Source of the DNA: Psychrobacter glacincola
Lineage (GTDB): Bacteria > Pseudomonadota > Gammaproteobacteria > Pseudomonadales > Moraxellaceae
Assembly: GCA_001411745.2 (NCBI GenBank)
Contig: LIQB01000008.1
Location: 1 to 64,000 of the forward strand
Direction of reading: 5' to 3'
Length of the DNA stretch: 64,000 bases
Both the position numbers and the translations under genes were made by a program. The notes under the pieces are model-generated. The model made no database searches. It was not told where the DNA came from and saw only the letters and a list, made by a program, of their open reading frames with translations. Positions within the stretch are counted from its first letter, which is position 1. The number at the start of each line of letters is the position of its first letter. This document shows, one piece after another, positions 1 to 8,483 of the stretch.

Positions 1-8
1 AGCCGACT

Positions 9-36
9 ATCTTATCATAATGATTTGATTTGTCAA
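9..36 (-). promoter_or_regulatory. Strong promoter P2 facing out of the window
   Basis: Read on the minus strand, a perfect -35 TTGACA (31-36) and a -10 TAAGAT (9-14) are separated by 16 bases. An A-rich tract just upstream resembles an UP element. It is the second of two promoters in the same direction. No gene lies between it and the window edge, so the transcript belongs to the region left of the window. The pairing and strength resemble the tandem P1/P2 promoters of rRNA or tRNA operons (inference). Confidence 0.6.
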
Positions 37-123
37 GCTTTTTTATGTTTTGTTTCTTCAAGTTAATTGGGTTATTTATATGTATCTTACATATAAGCTT
101 CCAGCTCGTCTTGATGAGGGCGT

Positions 124-151
124 ATTATAGAGGGTTTGAATCTTTAGTCAA
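124..151 (-). promoter_or_regulatory. Strong promoter P1 with GC-rich discriminator
   Basis: On the minus strand, TTGACT (146-151) and TATAAT (124-129) are separated by 16 bases and followed by the GC-rich stretch ACGCCC. GC-rich discriminators are typical of stringently controlled promoters of rRNA, tRNA and ribosomal protein genes. It lies about 115 bases upstream of P2 and faces the same way. The remainder of 1-407 holds no ORF I can support. Confidence 0.6.
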
Positions 152-383
152 GGGCTATTTTAGCTTAATATTGAATAATCTTGGATATTAGACTAAATTG
201 GCAGAATGGCGACGCTACTTTTGCTTTAACTGGGTAGTAGTGTATGTTTATTTGCGCTGGGCTGAGGTGGTTTATTTACTATTTTGAAGATTATCTAAAT
301 TTGTCGTCAATACCTTCTATTTATTAGGCGGTTAGGGTTAAAAATAGTTTTACCCTTACCAACAACAGCCCTTGTTCTCAGTT

Positions 384-409
384 AGCGCTTCTTATATAGA
401 AGCGCTTTT
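384..409 (+). terminator. Hairpin overlapping a stop codon, terminator-like on the plus strand
   Basis: AGCGCTTC (384-391) pairs perfectly with GAAGCGCT (399-406) around a 7-base AT loop, and TTTT follows on the plus strand. The only nearby gene ends here on the minus strand, and there the stem is not followed by a T-run. It may still act as a 3' stabilising hairpin. Its end overlaps the stop codon of the 408-1118 gene. Confidence 0.4.
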
Positions 410-1118
410 ACAGCTTGCCTATCTTTTTGAAGAAGTCTTTATAAGCAGCAATTTTCTTATCTATCGCTAAAGGATATGCACGTGAAGTCGAAGGTAACCT
501 ATATAAGGTTAAATCATTAACATCCGCTTTTTGACTTTGGTTACTTTGCCATTGGTAAGGATAGTCCATACTTTGATTGGTCTTAGGATACTTAGACTTG
601 GCAGGTGGCTCGGCTAATAAACCAAGCAGCACTTCTGTTGCCTTACCGCCCGTGGTAAACAAGGTTTCAACCTTTGGCACTTTTGGCAATATACTATCTA
701 GGTCAACGGGTGTGACAACCGTTAAGTTTTTATCTGAAGCATTACCAGTCTCGCGAATCGCTTGCTTGACGGTCGGACAGGAGGCGATACCGCGCTCAAA
801 CATAAAGGTGCGAATACGCTCAGGATCGAAGCGTTTTTCTTTACCTACCCGAAAGTAATCCACATCGTCAAAAAATACACTGCCATAAATACGCCACATG
901 TCATTGTAAAAGTTTGGATAGTGAAATGGCATTGCCCATTTATCAGCGGTCGGTGGAAAAGTGCCCATCATCATTACCGTAGCATTAGGTGGTAAAACGG
1001 GAGCAAACGGATGTGTTTCTACTTCTGCTGCTTGGGCTTCAGATAATATCAAGCTATTATCGGTTTGATGCGTATTATTATGGGTGTGATATGGTTGTGT
1101 AGTCATAAGATTCTTCAT
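408..1118 (-). CDS. Uracil-DNA glycosylase family protein
   Basis: This 236-residue protein belongs to the uracil-DNA glycosylase superfamily, which removes deaminated bases from DNA as the first step of base excision repair. A GTFPP motif at residues 52-56 sits where the family has its first active-site loop (GxxPG/GxNP-like). A FTTGGKATE strand-loop lies near residues 154-162. The sequence LPSTSRAYP near 208-216 resembles the second motif (LPSxSPAN or HPS). The first 40 residues are polar, histidine- and asparagine-rich, and probably not part of the fold. A second Met at residue 5 could be the true start. It is more like the MUG/hypoxanthine-glycosylase branches than the classical Ung enzyme. 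The exact substrate base cannot be told from sequence. It is monocistronic and divergent from upp. Confidence 0.72.
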   Translation of the reverse strand: MKNLMTTQPYHTHNNTHQTDNSLILSEAQAAEVETHPFAPVLPPNATVMMMGTFPPTADKWAMPFHYPNFYNDMWRIYGSVFFDDVDYFRVGKEKRFDPERIRTFMFERGIASCPTVKQAIRETGNASDKNLTVVTPVDLDSILPKVPKVETLFTTGGKATEVLLGLLAEPPAKSKYPKTNQSMDYPYQWQSNQSQKADVNDLTLYRLPSTSRAYPLAIDKKIAAYKDFFKKIGKL

Positions 1119-1378
1119 CAGAAAAGCGGTTTTTTTGCTATCATAGCAAGCCTAAACACTGCTTCATTTATTAGGGCGCTATTATAGTCAAACATAGTCG
1201 GCTTAAATAAAACCAACCCTGCCATAAATATATTTGGCTTACTTTATTATCAAAGCAGTAAGCTTACTATTTGTGAGATAGATATAAGGTTGAAGTGCAG
1301 TAAGTGTTTGTATCTTTTATACTAATGGCAACCGCAGTAACTGCGCAAGCATCGGACCAAAAAACCAAGAGAAACCTT

Positions 1379-2026
1379 ATGAGCGACTTAAAAATCACCG
1401 TCATTGATCACCCGTTAGTCCGTCATAAACTCAGCCTTATGCGCGAAAAAGACTGTAGTACTTATAAGTTTCGCACGTTGACCAAAGAGCTTGCACGCTT
1501 GATGGCGTATGAAGCAAGCCGTGATTTTGAAATCGAAACCTTCCCAATGCAAGGCTGGTGTGGTGAAATCACAGGTGAACAAATCATCGGTAAGACTGCA
1601 ACGATTGTACCGATTTTACGTGCGGGTATTGGTATGCTTGACGGCGTGCTCGATTTGATTCCTACCGCAAAAATTTCTGTCGTCGGTTTACAGCGTGATG
1701 AAGAAACCTTACAACCGGTGCCATTCTTTGAAAAATTTGTCAGCCACATGGACAAACGCCCAGCCCTTATCATTGACCCAATGTTAGCCACTGGCGGCTC
1801 AATGGTCGCAACTATTGAAATGCTGAAGAAAAACGGCTGTACCAACATTAAAGCCTTGGTATTGGTTGCGGCACCTGAAGGCGTACGTGTGGTCAATGAA
1901 GCACATCCTGACGTGACCATTTATACCGCTGCACTAGACAGTCATTTAGATGAACATGGTTATATCATCCCAGGTTTAGGCGATGCGGGTGATAAAATCT
2001 TTGGTAAGCAACTATTTAACAAGTAA
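1379..2026 (+). CDS. upp: Uracil phosphoribosyltransferase
   Basis: This cytoplasmic salvage enzyme makes UMP from uracil and PRPP. From the ATG at 1379 the protein is 215 residues, close to the usual 208-210. The open frame extends 25 codons further upstream (to 1304), but that part is not family-like, and a purine-rich RBS (AAGAGAAA) sits just before 1379. The PRPP-binding loop DPMLATGGS lies at residues 133-141 and the uracil-binding motif PGLGDAGD at about 198-205, both intact. The gap to the following dehydrogenase gene is 80 bases with no terminator, so the two may be cotranscribed. Confidence 0.96.
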   Translation: MSDLKITVIDHPLVRHKLSLMREKDCSTYKFRTLTKELARLMAYEASRDFEIETFPMQGWCGEITGEQIIGKTATIVPILRAGIGMLDGVLDLIPTAKISVVGLQRDEETLQPVPFFEKFVSHMDKRPALIIDPMLATGGSMVATIEMLKKNGCTNIKALVLVAAPEGVRVVNEAHPDVTIYTAALDSHLDEHGYIIPGLGDAGDKIFGKQLFNK

Positions 2027-2106
2027 GAAAAAGTAAATAAACCAAGATAAGTCGTCGTCATAAAAACTATGACCTAAGCACAAGACATCAATGATAAGGA
2101 TATAAG

Positions 2107-2859
2107 ATGAACATATTGATTACAGGCGCAAGTGCAGGTTTTGGTAAAGCGCTGGCCGAGCGTTTGGTTGCCAATGGTCATCGCGTGATTGGTTGTGCCA
2201 GACGCCTCGATAAGCTGAATGCTTTAGCAGACACTTTAGGCGAAGCATTTTTACCTGTGGTCATGGATGTGAGTAACACGGCTACTATTCCGCAAATTAT
2301 CGCTGATTTGCCTGACGGTTTTAACCAAATCGATGTCTTGGTGAATAATGCCGGGCTGGCACTCGGTACAGAACCTGCGTACAAGGCCAGCCTTGATGAC
2401 TGGATGCGTATGACTGATACCAATGTGAAAGGGTTGATGGCGCTAACCCATGCAGTCTTGCCAGCAATGGTAGCGCGCGATAGCGGTTATATTATCAACG
2501 TTGGTTCAATTGCGGGCAGTTGGCCTTACTTCGGCGGTAACGTCTATGGTGCGACCAAAGCCTTTGTCAAACAGTTTAGCCTAAATCTGCGCGCGGATCT
2601 CATCGGTACGCAAGTGCGCGTGACCAACCTTGAACCGGGTAATGTCGCGGGTACTGAGTTTTCAAACGTGCGCTTTCATGGCGATGACGATAAAGCCGCC
2701 AAGGTTTACGACGGCTTTAAAACCATGACCGGCGATGATATTGGCGATATTTTATTATGGCTGATTGAGTCGCCTGCTCATATTAACGTCAATCGTTTGG
2801 AGGTAATGCCTGTCGCGCAAACTTATAACGGGCTGACGATTGCTAAGCAAGATTCTTAA
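2107..2859 (+). CDS. ydfG: YdfG-like short-chain dehydrogenase
   Basis: This 250-residue classical SDR closely resembles YdfG, an NADP-dependent 3-hydroxy acid / L-allo-threonine dehydrogenase that also reduces malonic semialdehyde. The cofactor motif TGASAGFG spans residues 6-13 and NNAG 80-83. The catalytic triad is Ser134, Tyr147 and Lys151, and the EPGN motif near 176 is the usual post-catalytic loop. The RBS AAGGATATAAG immediately precedes the ATG. It is convergent with the next minus-strand gene, with only 24 bases between the stops and no clear terminator. Confidence 0.88.
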   Translation: MNILITGASAGFGKALAERLVANGHRVIGCARRLDKLNALADTLGEAFLPVVMDVSNTATIPQIIADLPDGFNQIDVLVNNAGLALGTEPAYKASLDDWMRMTDTNVKGLMALTHAVLPAMVARDSGYIINVGSIAGSWPYFGGNVYGATKAFVKQFSLNLRADLIGTQVRVTNLEPGNVAGTEFSNVRFHGDDDKAAKVYDGFKTMTGDDIGDILLWLIESPAHINVNRLEVMPVAQTYNGLTIAKQDS

Positions 2860-2883
2860 AGTTTTAGCTGACCGTTTGGCTCA

Positions 2884-3540
2884 TTAACGCAGTTCATAAG
2901 ACCGAAGCAATATAGTCTCACCTATGTTGCTTCTTTTTTTGCTACTAACATTCTCTTCATTGACCAAGCGCAACTCTTGAAAATCCAAAATCAGCACTTC
3001 ATTACGCAAACGCTCGCTAGTACGTTTATTATGGCGTATCGGAAACCCTAATACTTGCTTACCCCTAATCACTATCTGATTAACAATCATGGTCGGATTA
3101 TTCATCGTAGCTTTTGCACTTAACTTCTGAGCATTAATGATCACTGTGGCAGGATTAACAGTGGTGCTTAAAACTTTTGTTTGACGCACACTTTTTGGCA
3201 AATCCCCTGCAAAAAACAAGACTTGCTCTAGTGGTAAATACTGCGCGTGTCGCATTAACTCTTGACGAAACAGCAAAGGCATATCTGCATTAAAACTGTC
3301 TTCTGTTTGCTGAAAGAACGCCGTAAAATTACGCTGCAAGTAACGCCCAAATACACTGCTATTAATCCACTCTTGATAAGTATCATTAGCTAGTAACTGC
3401 CTAGTTAAAACATCGGCATCTGGCGTAATATCCGCTGTCAGCATTGCCATCAATAGCGCCTGTGGATTGGTAAATGTTTGCTGCTGCCAAAATTGTGGAT
3501 ATAGGCTGCTATCAAGCAATGGTAACGTCAGCTTGTTCAT
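2884..3540 (-). CDS. Unrecognised protein, possible degenerate ADP-ribosyltransferase fold
   Basis: I do not recognise this 218-residue protein as a known family. It has no signal peptide or membrane segment. The N-terminal 100 residues look helical. From residue 105 the pattern is strand-like: EQVLFFAGDLP (105-115), VLSTTVNP (123-130), then a hydrophobic strand and RNEVLIL (179-185). That order recalls the R-S-E layout of cholera-toxin-class ADP-ribosyltransferases (strand, an STS-like strand, then an ExE-VL strand). However, the Arg of the first motif is absent and only one Glu of the last remains. So it may be an inactive relative, or the likeness may be chance. The start ATG has AAGGATATTAAGGC upstream. 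No partner gene is adjacent that suggests a toxin-immunity pair. Confidence 0.6.
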   Translation of the reverse strand: MNKLTLPLLDSSLYPQFWQQQTFTNPQALLMAMLTADITPDADVLTRQLLANDTYQEWINSSVFGRYLQRNFTAFFQQTEDSFNADMPLLFRQELMRHAQYLPLEQVLFFAGDLPKSVRQTKVLSTTVNPATVIINAQKLSAKATMNNPTMIVNQIVIRGKQVLGFPIRHNKRTSERLRNEVLILDFQELRLVNEENVSSKKRSNIGETILLRSYELR

Positions 3541-3758
3541 GCCTTAATATCCTTATATTTTACTTACTGACGTTTGATTCGATTGGTCAAAGTCTATGGC
3601 AAGTCACTACTTTTAACCCTAAACAGCTTTTATGCTATGGTTAATTACCTGCTTTAATATAGCAGTCTTTTAGAAATGAGATAAAGACTTTTGCTACGAT
3701 ACATTTTGGCTAAATCGACTTGGTACAATCGTTTAATGAAAACAAGGTACATTGCCTT

Positions 3759-4715
3759 ATGAAGAAAAACTTAATCAACTTGCCTACTAACTACCAGTTG
3801 AAAACGATTGATATCACTTTAACTGACGGTACGTTGCTACCAGTGTCAGTCATAGGTAGTGGCAAACCTGTAATATTACTGCATGCTTATGGTATGGACG
3901 CGCGTGAGTTTTTGCCATTTATTTTACCCTTGGTTGGTAAGTATGCATTTTACCTGCCGCACTTACGAGGATTTGGCGCTGCAAAAGATATCGACCTCAC
4001 CCAGTTTGATTTTGTGCGCCAGTATGCCGATGATATCAGCATTGTGATTGAGCAAATTTGCTTGGCACGCAATATAGAATCGTTGCCAGTTGCCGCTATT
4101 TCGATGGGCGCACAAGTAATGTGGGCGTATTTTGAGCGTTATGGCAGCGCGAAAATCAGCCGTTATTTGAACATCGACCAAAGTCCTGCTATCCATAATC
4201 AGCCTGATTGGCGAGGTGGATTGTTTGGCACGCGCCAGCAAGAAGTATTCGATATCTTTCACGAGGTAATTGAGAAAACTTTACCTTATGCTGAAATAAA
4301 AAGCTTTACCCACCTACCGTTTGCTCTAAAACGCCGTGCAACGGATGTCGAACGACTTTTCTCTCTATTATCTGTTAATCGCACGCGCTCAAAAGCCTTT
4401 ATACAAGTGATGACCTATAAAAACGACCCCAAACTTGCGCTTTATGACCACAGTATTTGGCATCATAAAATGCGCTGCTTACAAGCCTATGTGACACTAC
4501 CCTATGACTTTCGCGGTGCGATAGAGCGTGTCACTATTCCAGTGGTCAACCTCATCGGTGGTCGCTCCAAACTTTACGATGCTAAGTGGCAGCAAAAAGT
4601 CACCCAAATGCTACCCAATGCTCGCGAAGTTGTTTTGCCGCGCTCAGGTCATGCGATACCGATGGATGAGCCTGTTGGGTTTTATAAAGCATTGAAGGGA
4701 TTTTTGCAGGATTAG
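3759..4715 (+). CDS. Alpha/beta hydrolase
   Basis: This is a 318-residue alpha/beta-hydrolase-fold protein. The oxyanion segment HAYG is at residues 42-45. The nucleophile elbow reads AISMGAQ, with Ser115 as nucleophile and Ala in place of the first Gly of GxSxG. The catalytic acid is probably the Asp in SKLYDAKW, and the catalytic His is in SGHAIPMDEP near the C terminus. The open frame can be extended 13 codons upstream to a TTG at 3720, but the ATG at 3759 is preferred. No signal peptide is seen, so it is probably cytoplasmic. The substrate cannot be told: esterases, C-C hydrolases and haloperoxidase-like enzymes share these features. A bidirectional terminator follows. Confidence 0.8.
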   Translation: MKKNLINLPTNYQLKTIDITLTDGTLLPVSVIGSGKPVILLHAYGMDAREFLPFILPLVGKYAFYLPHLRGFGAAKDIDLTQFDFVRQYADDISIVIEQICLARNIESLPVAAISMGAQVMWAYFERYGSAKISRYLNIDQSPAIHNQPDWRGGLFGTRQQEVFDIFHEVIEKTLPYAEIKSFTHLPFALKRRATDVERLFSLLSVNRTRSKAFIQVMTYKNDPKLALYDHSIWHHKMRCLQAYVTLPYDFRGAIERVTIPVVNLIGGRSKLYDAKWQQKVTQMLPNAREVVLPRSGHAIPMDEPVGFYKALKGFLQD

Positions 4716-4732
4716 TTGTTCATTTATATAAA

Positions 4733-4759
4733 AAAAGCGACCCGTTGAGGTCGCTTTTT
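4733..4759. terminator. Bidirectional intrinsic terminator
   Basis: AGCGACC (4736-4742) pairs with GGTCGCT (4749-4755) around CGTTGA, flanked by A-run and T-run. It serves the hydrolase gene from the left and the DUF1653 gene from the right. Confidence 0.88.
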
Positions 4760-4782
4760 ATTTGAGCAATAAATTTTAATCA

Positions 4783-5019
4783 TTAATCCGCTAATGCTTT
4801 GGTCAGCTCAAATCGCGGCACTTGCTTACCCTCAACTTCAACCGTTTCAGAAAACATAGATAACGGTCGTACCCATACGCCATACTCACCGTATAGACAA
4901 CGATAAACGACTAATGCTTCTTCGGTCTCGGAGTGTTTCGCTACGTGCAAGACTTGGTAAAGACTGCCTTTATAATGGCGGTAGATGCCTTGGGGGATGG
5001 TTTGAAATTGTTCAGTCAT
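4783..5019 (-). CDS. DUF1653 domain protein
   Basis: This 78-residue protein is essentially one DUF1653 domain, a small beta-rich module of unknown function. Recognisable features are the starting IPQGIYRHYKGSLYQVL, the central ALVVYRCLYGEYGVWVRP and the C-terminal VPRFEL. The family commonly occurs as a single-domain protein. It lies downstream of a GNAT gene on the same strand, with a 33-base gap that contains an RBS (AAGAAAAT), so the two may be cotranscribed. No function can be assigned. Confidence 0.82.
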   Translation of the reverse strand: MTEQFQTIPQGIYRHYKGSLYQVLHVAKHSETEEALVVYRCLYGEYGVWVRPLSMFSETVEVEGKQVPRFELTKALAD

Positions 5020-5052
5020 AATTTTCTTACTTGTATTAATTATTATAAAAGC

Positions 5053-5631
5053 TTAGTGAGCATCATTAAGTTTTTTCGTCAGCTCTAACTTTACTCGCAG
5101 CCACTCAGATTTTATTAAGCTATACATCACTGTATCTGAAATAACACCATCACGGCGTACTCGATTACCTCGAATCACCCCATCTTTCTTAGCACCTAAA
5201 CGTTTAATCGCTTGTTGTGAACGGTAATTCCCAATATCCGTGCGCCAGCCTACGGTTCGATAGTCTAAAATTTCAAATATATGGGTTAGTAGCATGAGCT
5301 TACAAATCGTATTGACATGCGTTCGCCAATACGATTTGGCATACCATGTATAGCCAATCTCTAAGCGTTTTGCAAAGGGTAAAATATCGTGGAAACTCGT
5401 TGTACCAATCGCTTTACCATTTGATTCATCAATAACGACAAATGCTTGTCTATCAGCCATTGATGTTGCGGTATTAATATAGTCAATAACCTTGTCTGGC
5501 TCAGGTACTGACGTCTCATTTATTTTCCATAGTTCACCATCTTGGCAAGCTTCGGCTAAGTCAGTTGCATGACTTAGCGTCAACGGCTTAAGGGTAATGC
5601 CATTACTTGATAACGTAGGAAGGGCTAACAT
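5053..5631 (-). CDS. GNAT family N-acetyltransferase (RimJ/RimL type)
   Basis: This 192-residue protein matches the RimJ/RimL-like Acetyltransf_3 group of acetyl-CoA-dependent acetyltransferases. The N-terminal LKPLTLSHATDL is the beta1-alpha1 region. GKAIGTTSFHDI (about 88-99) and RLEIGYTWYAKSYWRTHVN (about 108-126) form the core strands and the pyrophosphate-loop region. NYRSQQAIKRLGAKKDGVIR (about 154-173) is the characteristic conserved helix. Family members acetylate ribosomal protein N termini or small amines; the target is unknown. An RBS (AAGGAG) precedes the start. Confidence 0.85.
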   Translation of the reverse strand: MLALPTLSSNGITLKPLTLSHATDLAEACQDGELWKINETSVPEPDKVIDYINTATSMADRQAFVVIDESNGKAIGTTSFHDILPFAKRLEIGYTWYAKSYWRTHVNTICKLMLLTHIFEILDYRTVGWRTDIGNYRSQQAIKRLGAKKDGVIRGNRVRRDGVISDTVMYSLIKSEWLRVKLELTKKLNDAH

Positions 5632-5691
5632 CTACTTCTCCTTAAGCCATAATGAACTTAGAAACTTTGGCTACCTAACTCAATTTCTTAA

Positions 5692-6903
5692 CTACCCTAC
5701 CGTCACTTTCGCGTAAGCCTTTTTGCCTGCTTGGATAACGACTGTCTGACCAGACATTAAGCTAAAGCCTGCATCGACGACTTCACCATCTACTTTTACC
5801 GCGCCGCGTTTAATCATATCTTTAGCAGACGAGCTATTTTTAGCCAATCCAGCTTGGTTGAGTACTTGAGTAATAAATAGCGCCTCAGCACCTTCTAAAT
5901 CTAGCGTTACTTCTGGCAAATCAACAGGCAGTTCACCATCAGCAAGTACGTTACCCGCTGATTTATGCGCAATGGCAGCAGCATCGGCATCGTGGAAGCG
6001 CTCGATTAATTCTTCAGCAAGGATACGTTTGATTTCCTGTGGATTGCGACCGTTTTCCATCTCTGCCATTAACGCTTCGATTTCTTCCATCGGCTTAAAG
6101 CTTAAAAACTCGAAGTAGCGACGGATTAAGGTATCTGGCATAGACAGTAGTTTTTGGTACATGGTACCCGGCGCATCATAAATGCCGACATAGTTATTCA
6201 GGGATTTAGACATTTTATTGACGCCGTCTAGCCCTTCTAAGATTGGCACGGTGATACACACTTGTGGCTCTTGACCATAACGACCTTGCAGAGTACGTCC
6301 CATTAGGATGTTAAAGGTTTGGTCAGTACCGCCAAGCTCGACATCCGCTTTTAATGCGATAGAATCATAGCCTTGCACCAATGGGTATAAAAACTCATGA
6401 ATGGCAATTGGCGTTTGCGCGGCATAGCGTTTAGAGAAGTCATCGCGCTCAAGCATACGCGAGACAGTCAGCTGGCTAGAAAGCTGAATCATATCGCCCG
6501 CTGACATGTCCTTGAACCATTCAGAGTTAAAGACAATCTTGGTTTTTTCTTTATCCAAAATTTTAAAGACTTGCTCAGCATAGGTTTGCGCGTTGACTTT
6601 AATTTGCTCGTCAGTCAATGGCGGACGCGTACTGTTCTTACCAGAAGGGTCACCAATCTTGGCAGTATAATCACCAATTAGAAAATAAATTTCATGACCC
6701 AAATCTTGAAAATGTTTCAGCTTATTAATCAGCACGGTATGACCCAAATGCAAGTCAGGCGCAGTAGGATCAAAACCTGCCTTGATACGTAGCGGGCGAT
6801 TCAGTTTCAGCTTCTTAACCAAATCTTCTTCAGATAGAATTTCTTGGGTACCGCGTTGGATTAGGGCAAGCTGTTCTTCTAGGGTGTAGGTTTGCGTGGT
6901 CAT
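5692..6903 (-). CDS. tyrS: Tyrosyl-tRNA synthetase
   Basis: This class I synthetase (403 residues) charges tRNA-Tyr. The HIGH signature is HLGH at residues 52-55 within the Rossmann catalytic domain, and the KMSKS loop reads exactly KMSKS near residue 235. The C-terminal S4-type RNA-binding module runs from about 340 ([19 protein letters not shown]). Length and motifs fit the TyrZ-like group common in Pseudomonas and Moraxellaceae. It is divergently arranged with anmK; the 119-base gap must hold both promoters. The GNAT and DUF1653 genes follow on the same strand. Confidence 0.96.
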   Translation of the reverse strand: MTTQTYTLEEQLALIQRGTQEILSEEDLVKKLKLNRPLRIKAGFDPTAPDLHLGHTVLINKLKHFQDLGHEIYFLIGDYTAKIGDPSGKNSTRPPLTDEQIKVNAQTYAEQVFKILDKEKTKIVFNSEWFKDMSAGDMIQLSSQLTVSRMLERDDFSKRYAAQTPIAIHEFLYPLVQGYDSIALKADVELGGTDQTFNILMGRTLQGRYGQEPQVCITVPILEGLDGVNKMSKSLNNYVGIYDAPGTMYQKLLSMPDTLIRRYFEFLSFKPMEEIEALMAEMENGRNPQEIKRILAEELIERFHDADAAAIAHKSAGNVLADGELPVDLPEVTLDLEGAEALFITQVLNQAGLAKNSSSAKDMIKRGAVKVDGEVVDAGFSLMSGQTVVIQAGKKAYAKVTVG

Positions 6904-7022
6904 GATGCTCTCTTTATTGTCTTTATTAAAAGGGTAACGCGTTTGGGCTATTTAGAATCTCGTAGCCAGTAAAAGATGTTAGAATTTGAGAGATATACTA
7001 GCGTTTTTTAAGGTAAATTGCC

Positions 7023-8387
7023 ATGACCAACCCTGCATCGATTGCTGATACTAATGATAATACTCATTCGACTATAAATTATGATAATAATTTAGATAAC
7101 ACTTTGGATAACGGTCTAGAGAATAGCTTAGCGCATATTGAAGACTTAAATTATGCCACCTTGACCGATGCGCTTGAGCAAACGGTGTTTGAAAACTTCG
7201 ATAATGGCTTATATATCGGTATGATGTCTGGCACCAGCTTAGATGGTATGGATGCAGTTCTTTGTCAGTTTAGTAGTGATAGTAGTGCTGAAACAGATAC
7301 CCAGCAACCGATGCGACTGTTAGCAACTCATAGCCAAGCGTTTCCGCCGCGTTTGCGTGAGGTATTATTGGCTTTATGCCAGCCTAATGGTGTTCAAGAA
7401 TTAGTACCTGCAGAGGGTGAGCCAAACAGCGAATTAGACTGGTTCGGTTGGGCAAGTAAAGAATACGCTGAATTTGCCAGCGAGGTGGTCAATAATTTAT
7501 TGCAGCAATCGAATACTGATGTAGAGTCGGTGTTGGCGATTGGCTGTCACGGTCAAACGGTACGCCATCGTCCGCAATTGGGCTTTAGCTTGCAATTGGT
7601 CGATGCCAATATCATTGCTGAGCGTACTGGCATTAGCGTCGTCAGCGATTTTCGCCGCCGTGATATGGCAGTCGGTGGTCAAGGAGCGCCGTTGGTTCCA
7701 GCTTTTCATAAAGCGTTATTTGCCACGCCTGATAGCACGCGCGTGTTATTAAATTTAGGCGGTATTGCCAATATCACAGTCTTGCCAGCAAACGATAGCC
7801 CTGTGATTGGTTATGACACGGGTCCTGCCAATTTATTGTTGGATGCGTGGACGGCATTGCATACTGATAAAGATTATGATGCTGGCGGCACTTGGGCGCA
7901 GTCTGGACAAGTGATTGAGCCGCTACTTAATCAGCTAATAGAACATCCGTTTTTTGCGCGAACGTATCCAAAAAGTACAGGGCGTGAAGATTTTAACTTA
8001 GTATGGCTACAGGATGAGCTGCAAAAGTTCGATCAGGCATCTGCCCATATTCGCTATTCGTCAGCGGATGTACAGGCGACGCTTACTGAGCTGACAGCGA
8101 TGAGTGCCAGTATGCAAATTAATATGTTTATTAATGCTCATGAAAATAGCTCGGTTTACGTCTGTGGTGGCGGCGCATTAAACGATTATTTGATGACTCG
8201 CTTGCAAGCGCATCTGCCCCATTGCACAGTAGAGACCACCGCAAGCTTAGGGCTGAATCCTGCTTGGGTCGAAGCCGTCGCCTTTGCATGGCTCGCACGG
8301 CAAACACTAATAGGTGAAACGGGTAACTTACCAGCTGTCACTGGCGCGAGTAAAGGCGTGGTTTTGGGTCAGGTTTGTTTCGCCTGA
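7023..8387 (+). CDS. anmK: Anhydro-N-acetylmuramic acid kinase
   Basis: AnmK phosphorylates and hydrolyses 1,6-anhydro-MurNAc to MurNAc-6-phosphate during cell-wall recycling. The diagnostic nucleotide-binding motif GMMSGTSLDGMDAV lies at about residues 66-79. GCHGQTVRHRP, LNLGGIANIT and DTGPANLLLDAW follow in the expected order, and the CGGGALN motif is near the end. At 454 residues it is longer than the usual ~370. About 60 residues of Asn/Asp-rich sequence precede the family domain, so the true start may lie further in, or there is a lineage-specific tail. It is divergent from tyrS and followed 97 bases later by fabF. Confidence 0.95.
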   Translation: MTNPASIADTNDNTHSTINYDNNLDNTLDNGLENSLAHIEDLNYATLTDALEQTVFENFDNGLYIGMMSGTSLDGMDAVLCQFSSDSSAETDTQQPMRLLATHSQAFPPRLREVLLALCQPNGVQELVPAEGEPNSELDWFGWASKEYAEFASEVVNNLLQQSNTDVESVLAIGCHGQTVRHRPQLGFSLQLVDANIIAERTGISVVSDFRRRDMAVGGQGAPLVPAFHKALFATPDSTRVLLNLGGIANITVLPANDSPVIGYDTGPANLLLDAWTALHTDKDYDAGGTWAQSGQVIEPLLNQLIEHPFFARTYPKSTGREDFNLVWLQDELQKFDQASAHIRYSSADVQATLTELTAMSASMQINMFINAHENSSVYVCGGGALNDYLMTRLQAHLPHCTVETTASLGLNPAWVEAVAFAWLARQTLIGETGNLPAVTGASKGVVLGQVCFA

Positions 8388-8483
8388 CTGGTCAAATTTT
8401 AGTTTACACACGTGCACTTATGTGTTTTATAATGAATTCTGAAATACCCTCCTCTTAGGACTTGTAAGTATAGGATATATCGC

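Noticed and set aside
1304..1378. Upstream extension of the upp reading frame, with a signal-peptide-like start
   Set aside because: Uracil phosphoribosyltransferase is cytosolic and the family begins at the codon at 1379, which has a nearby RBS.
4783..6903. DUF1653-GNAT-tyrS as a defence or toxin-antitoxin cassette
   Set aside because: The GNAT resembles RimJ/RimL-type acetyltransferases and not the GNAT toxins (which are paired with a DUF1778 antitoxin); no antitoxin is adjacent.
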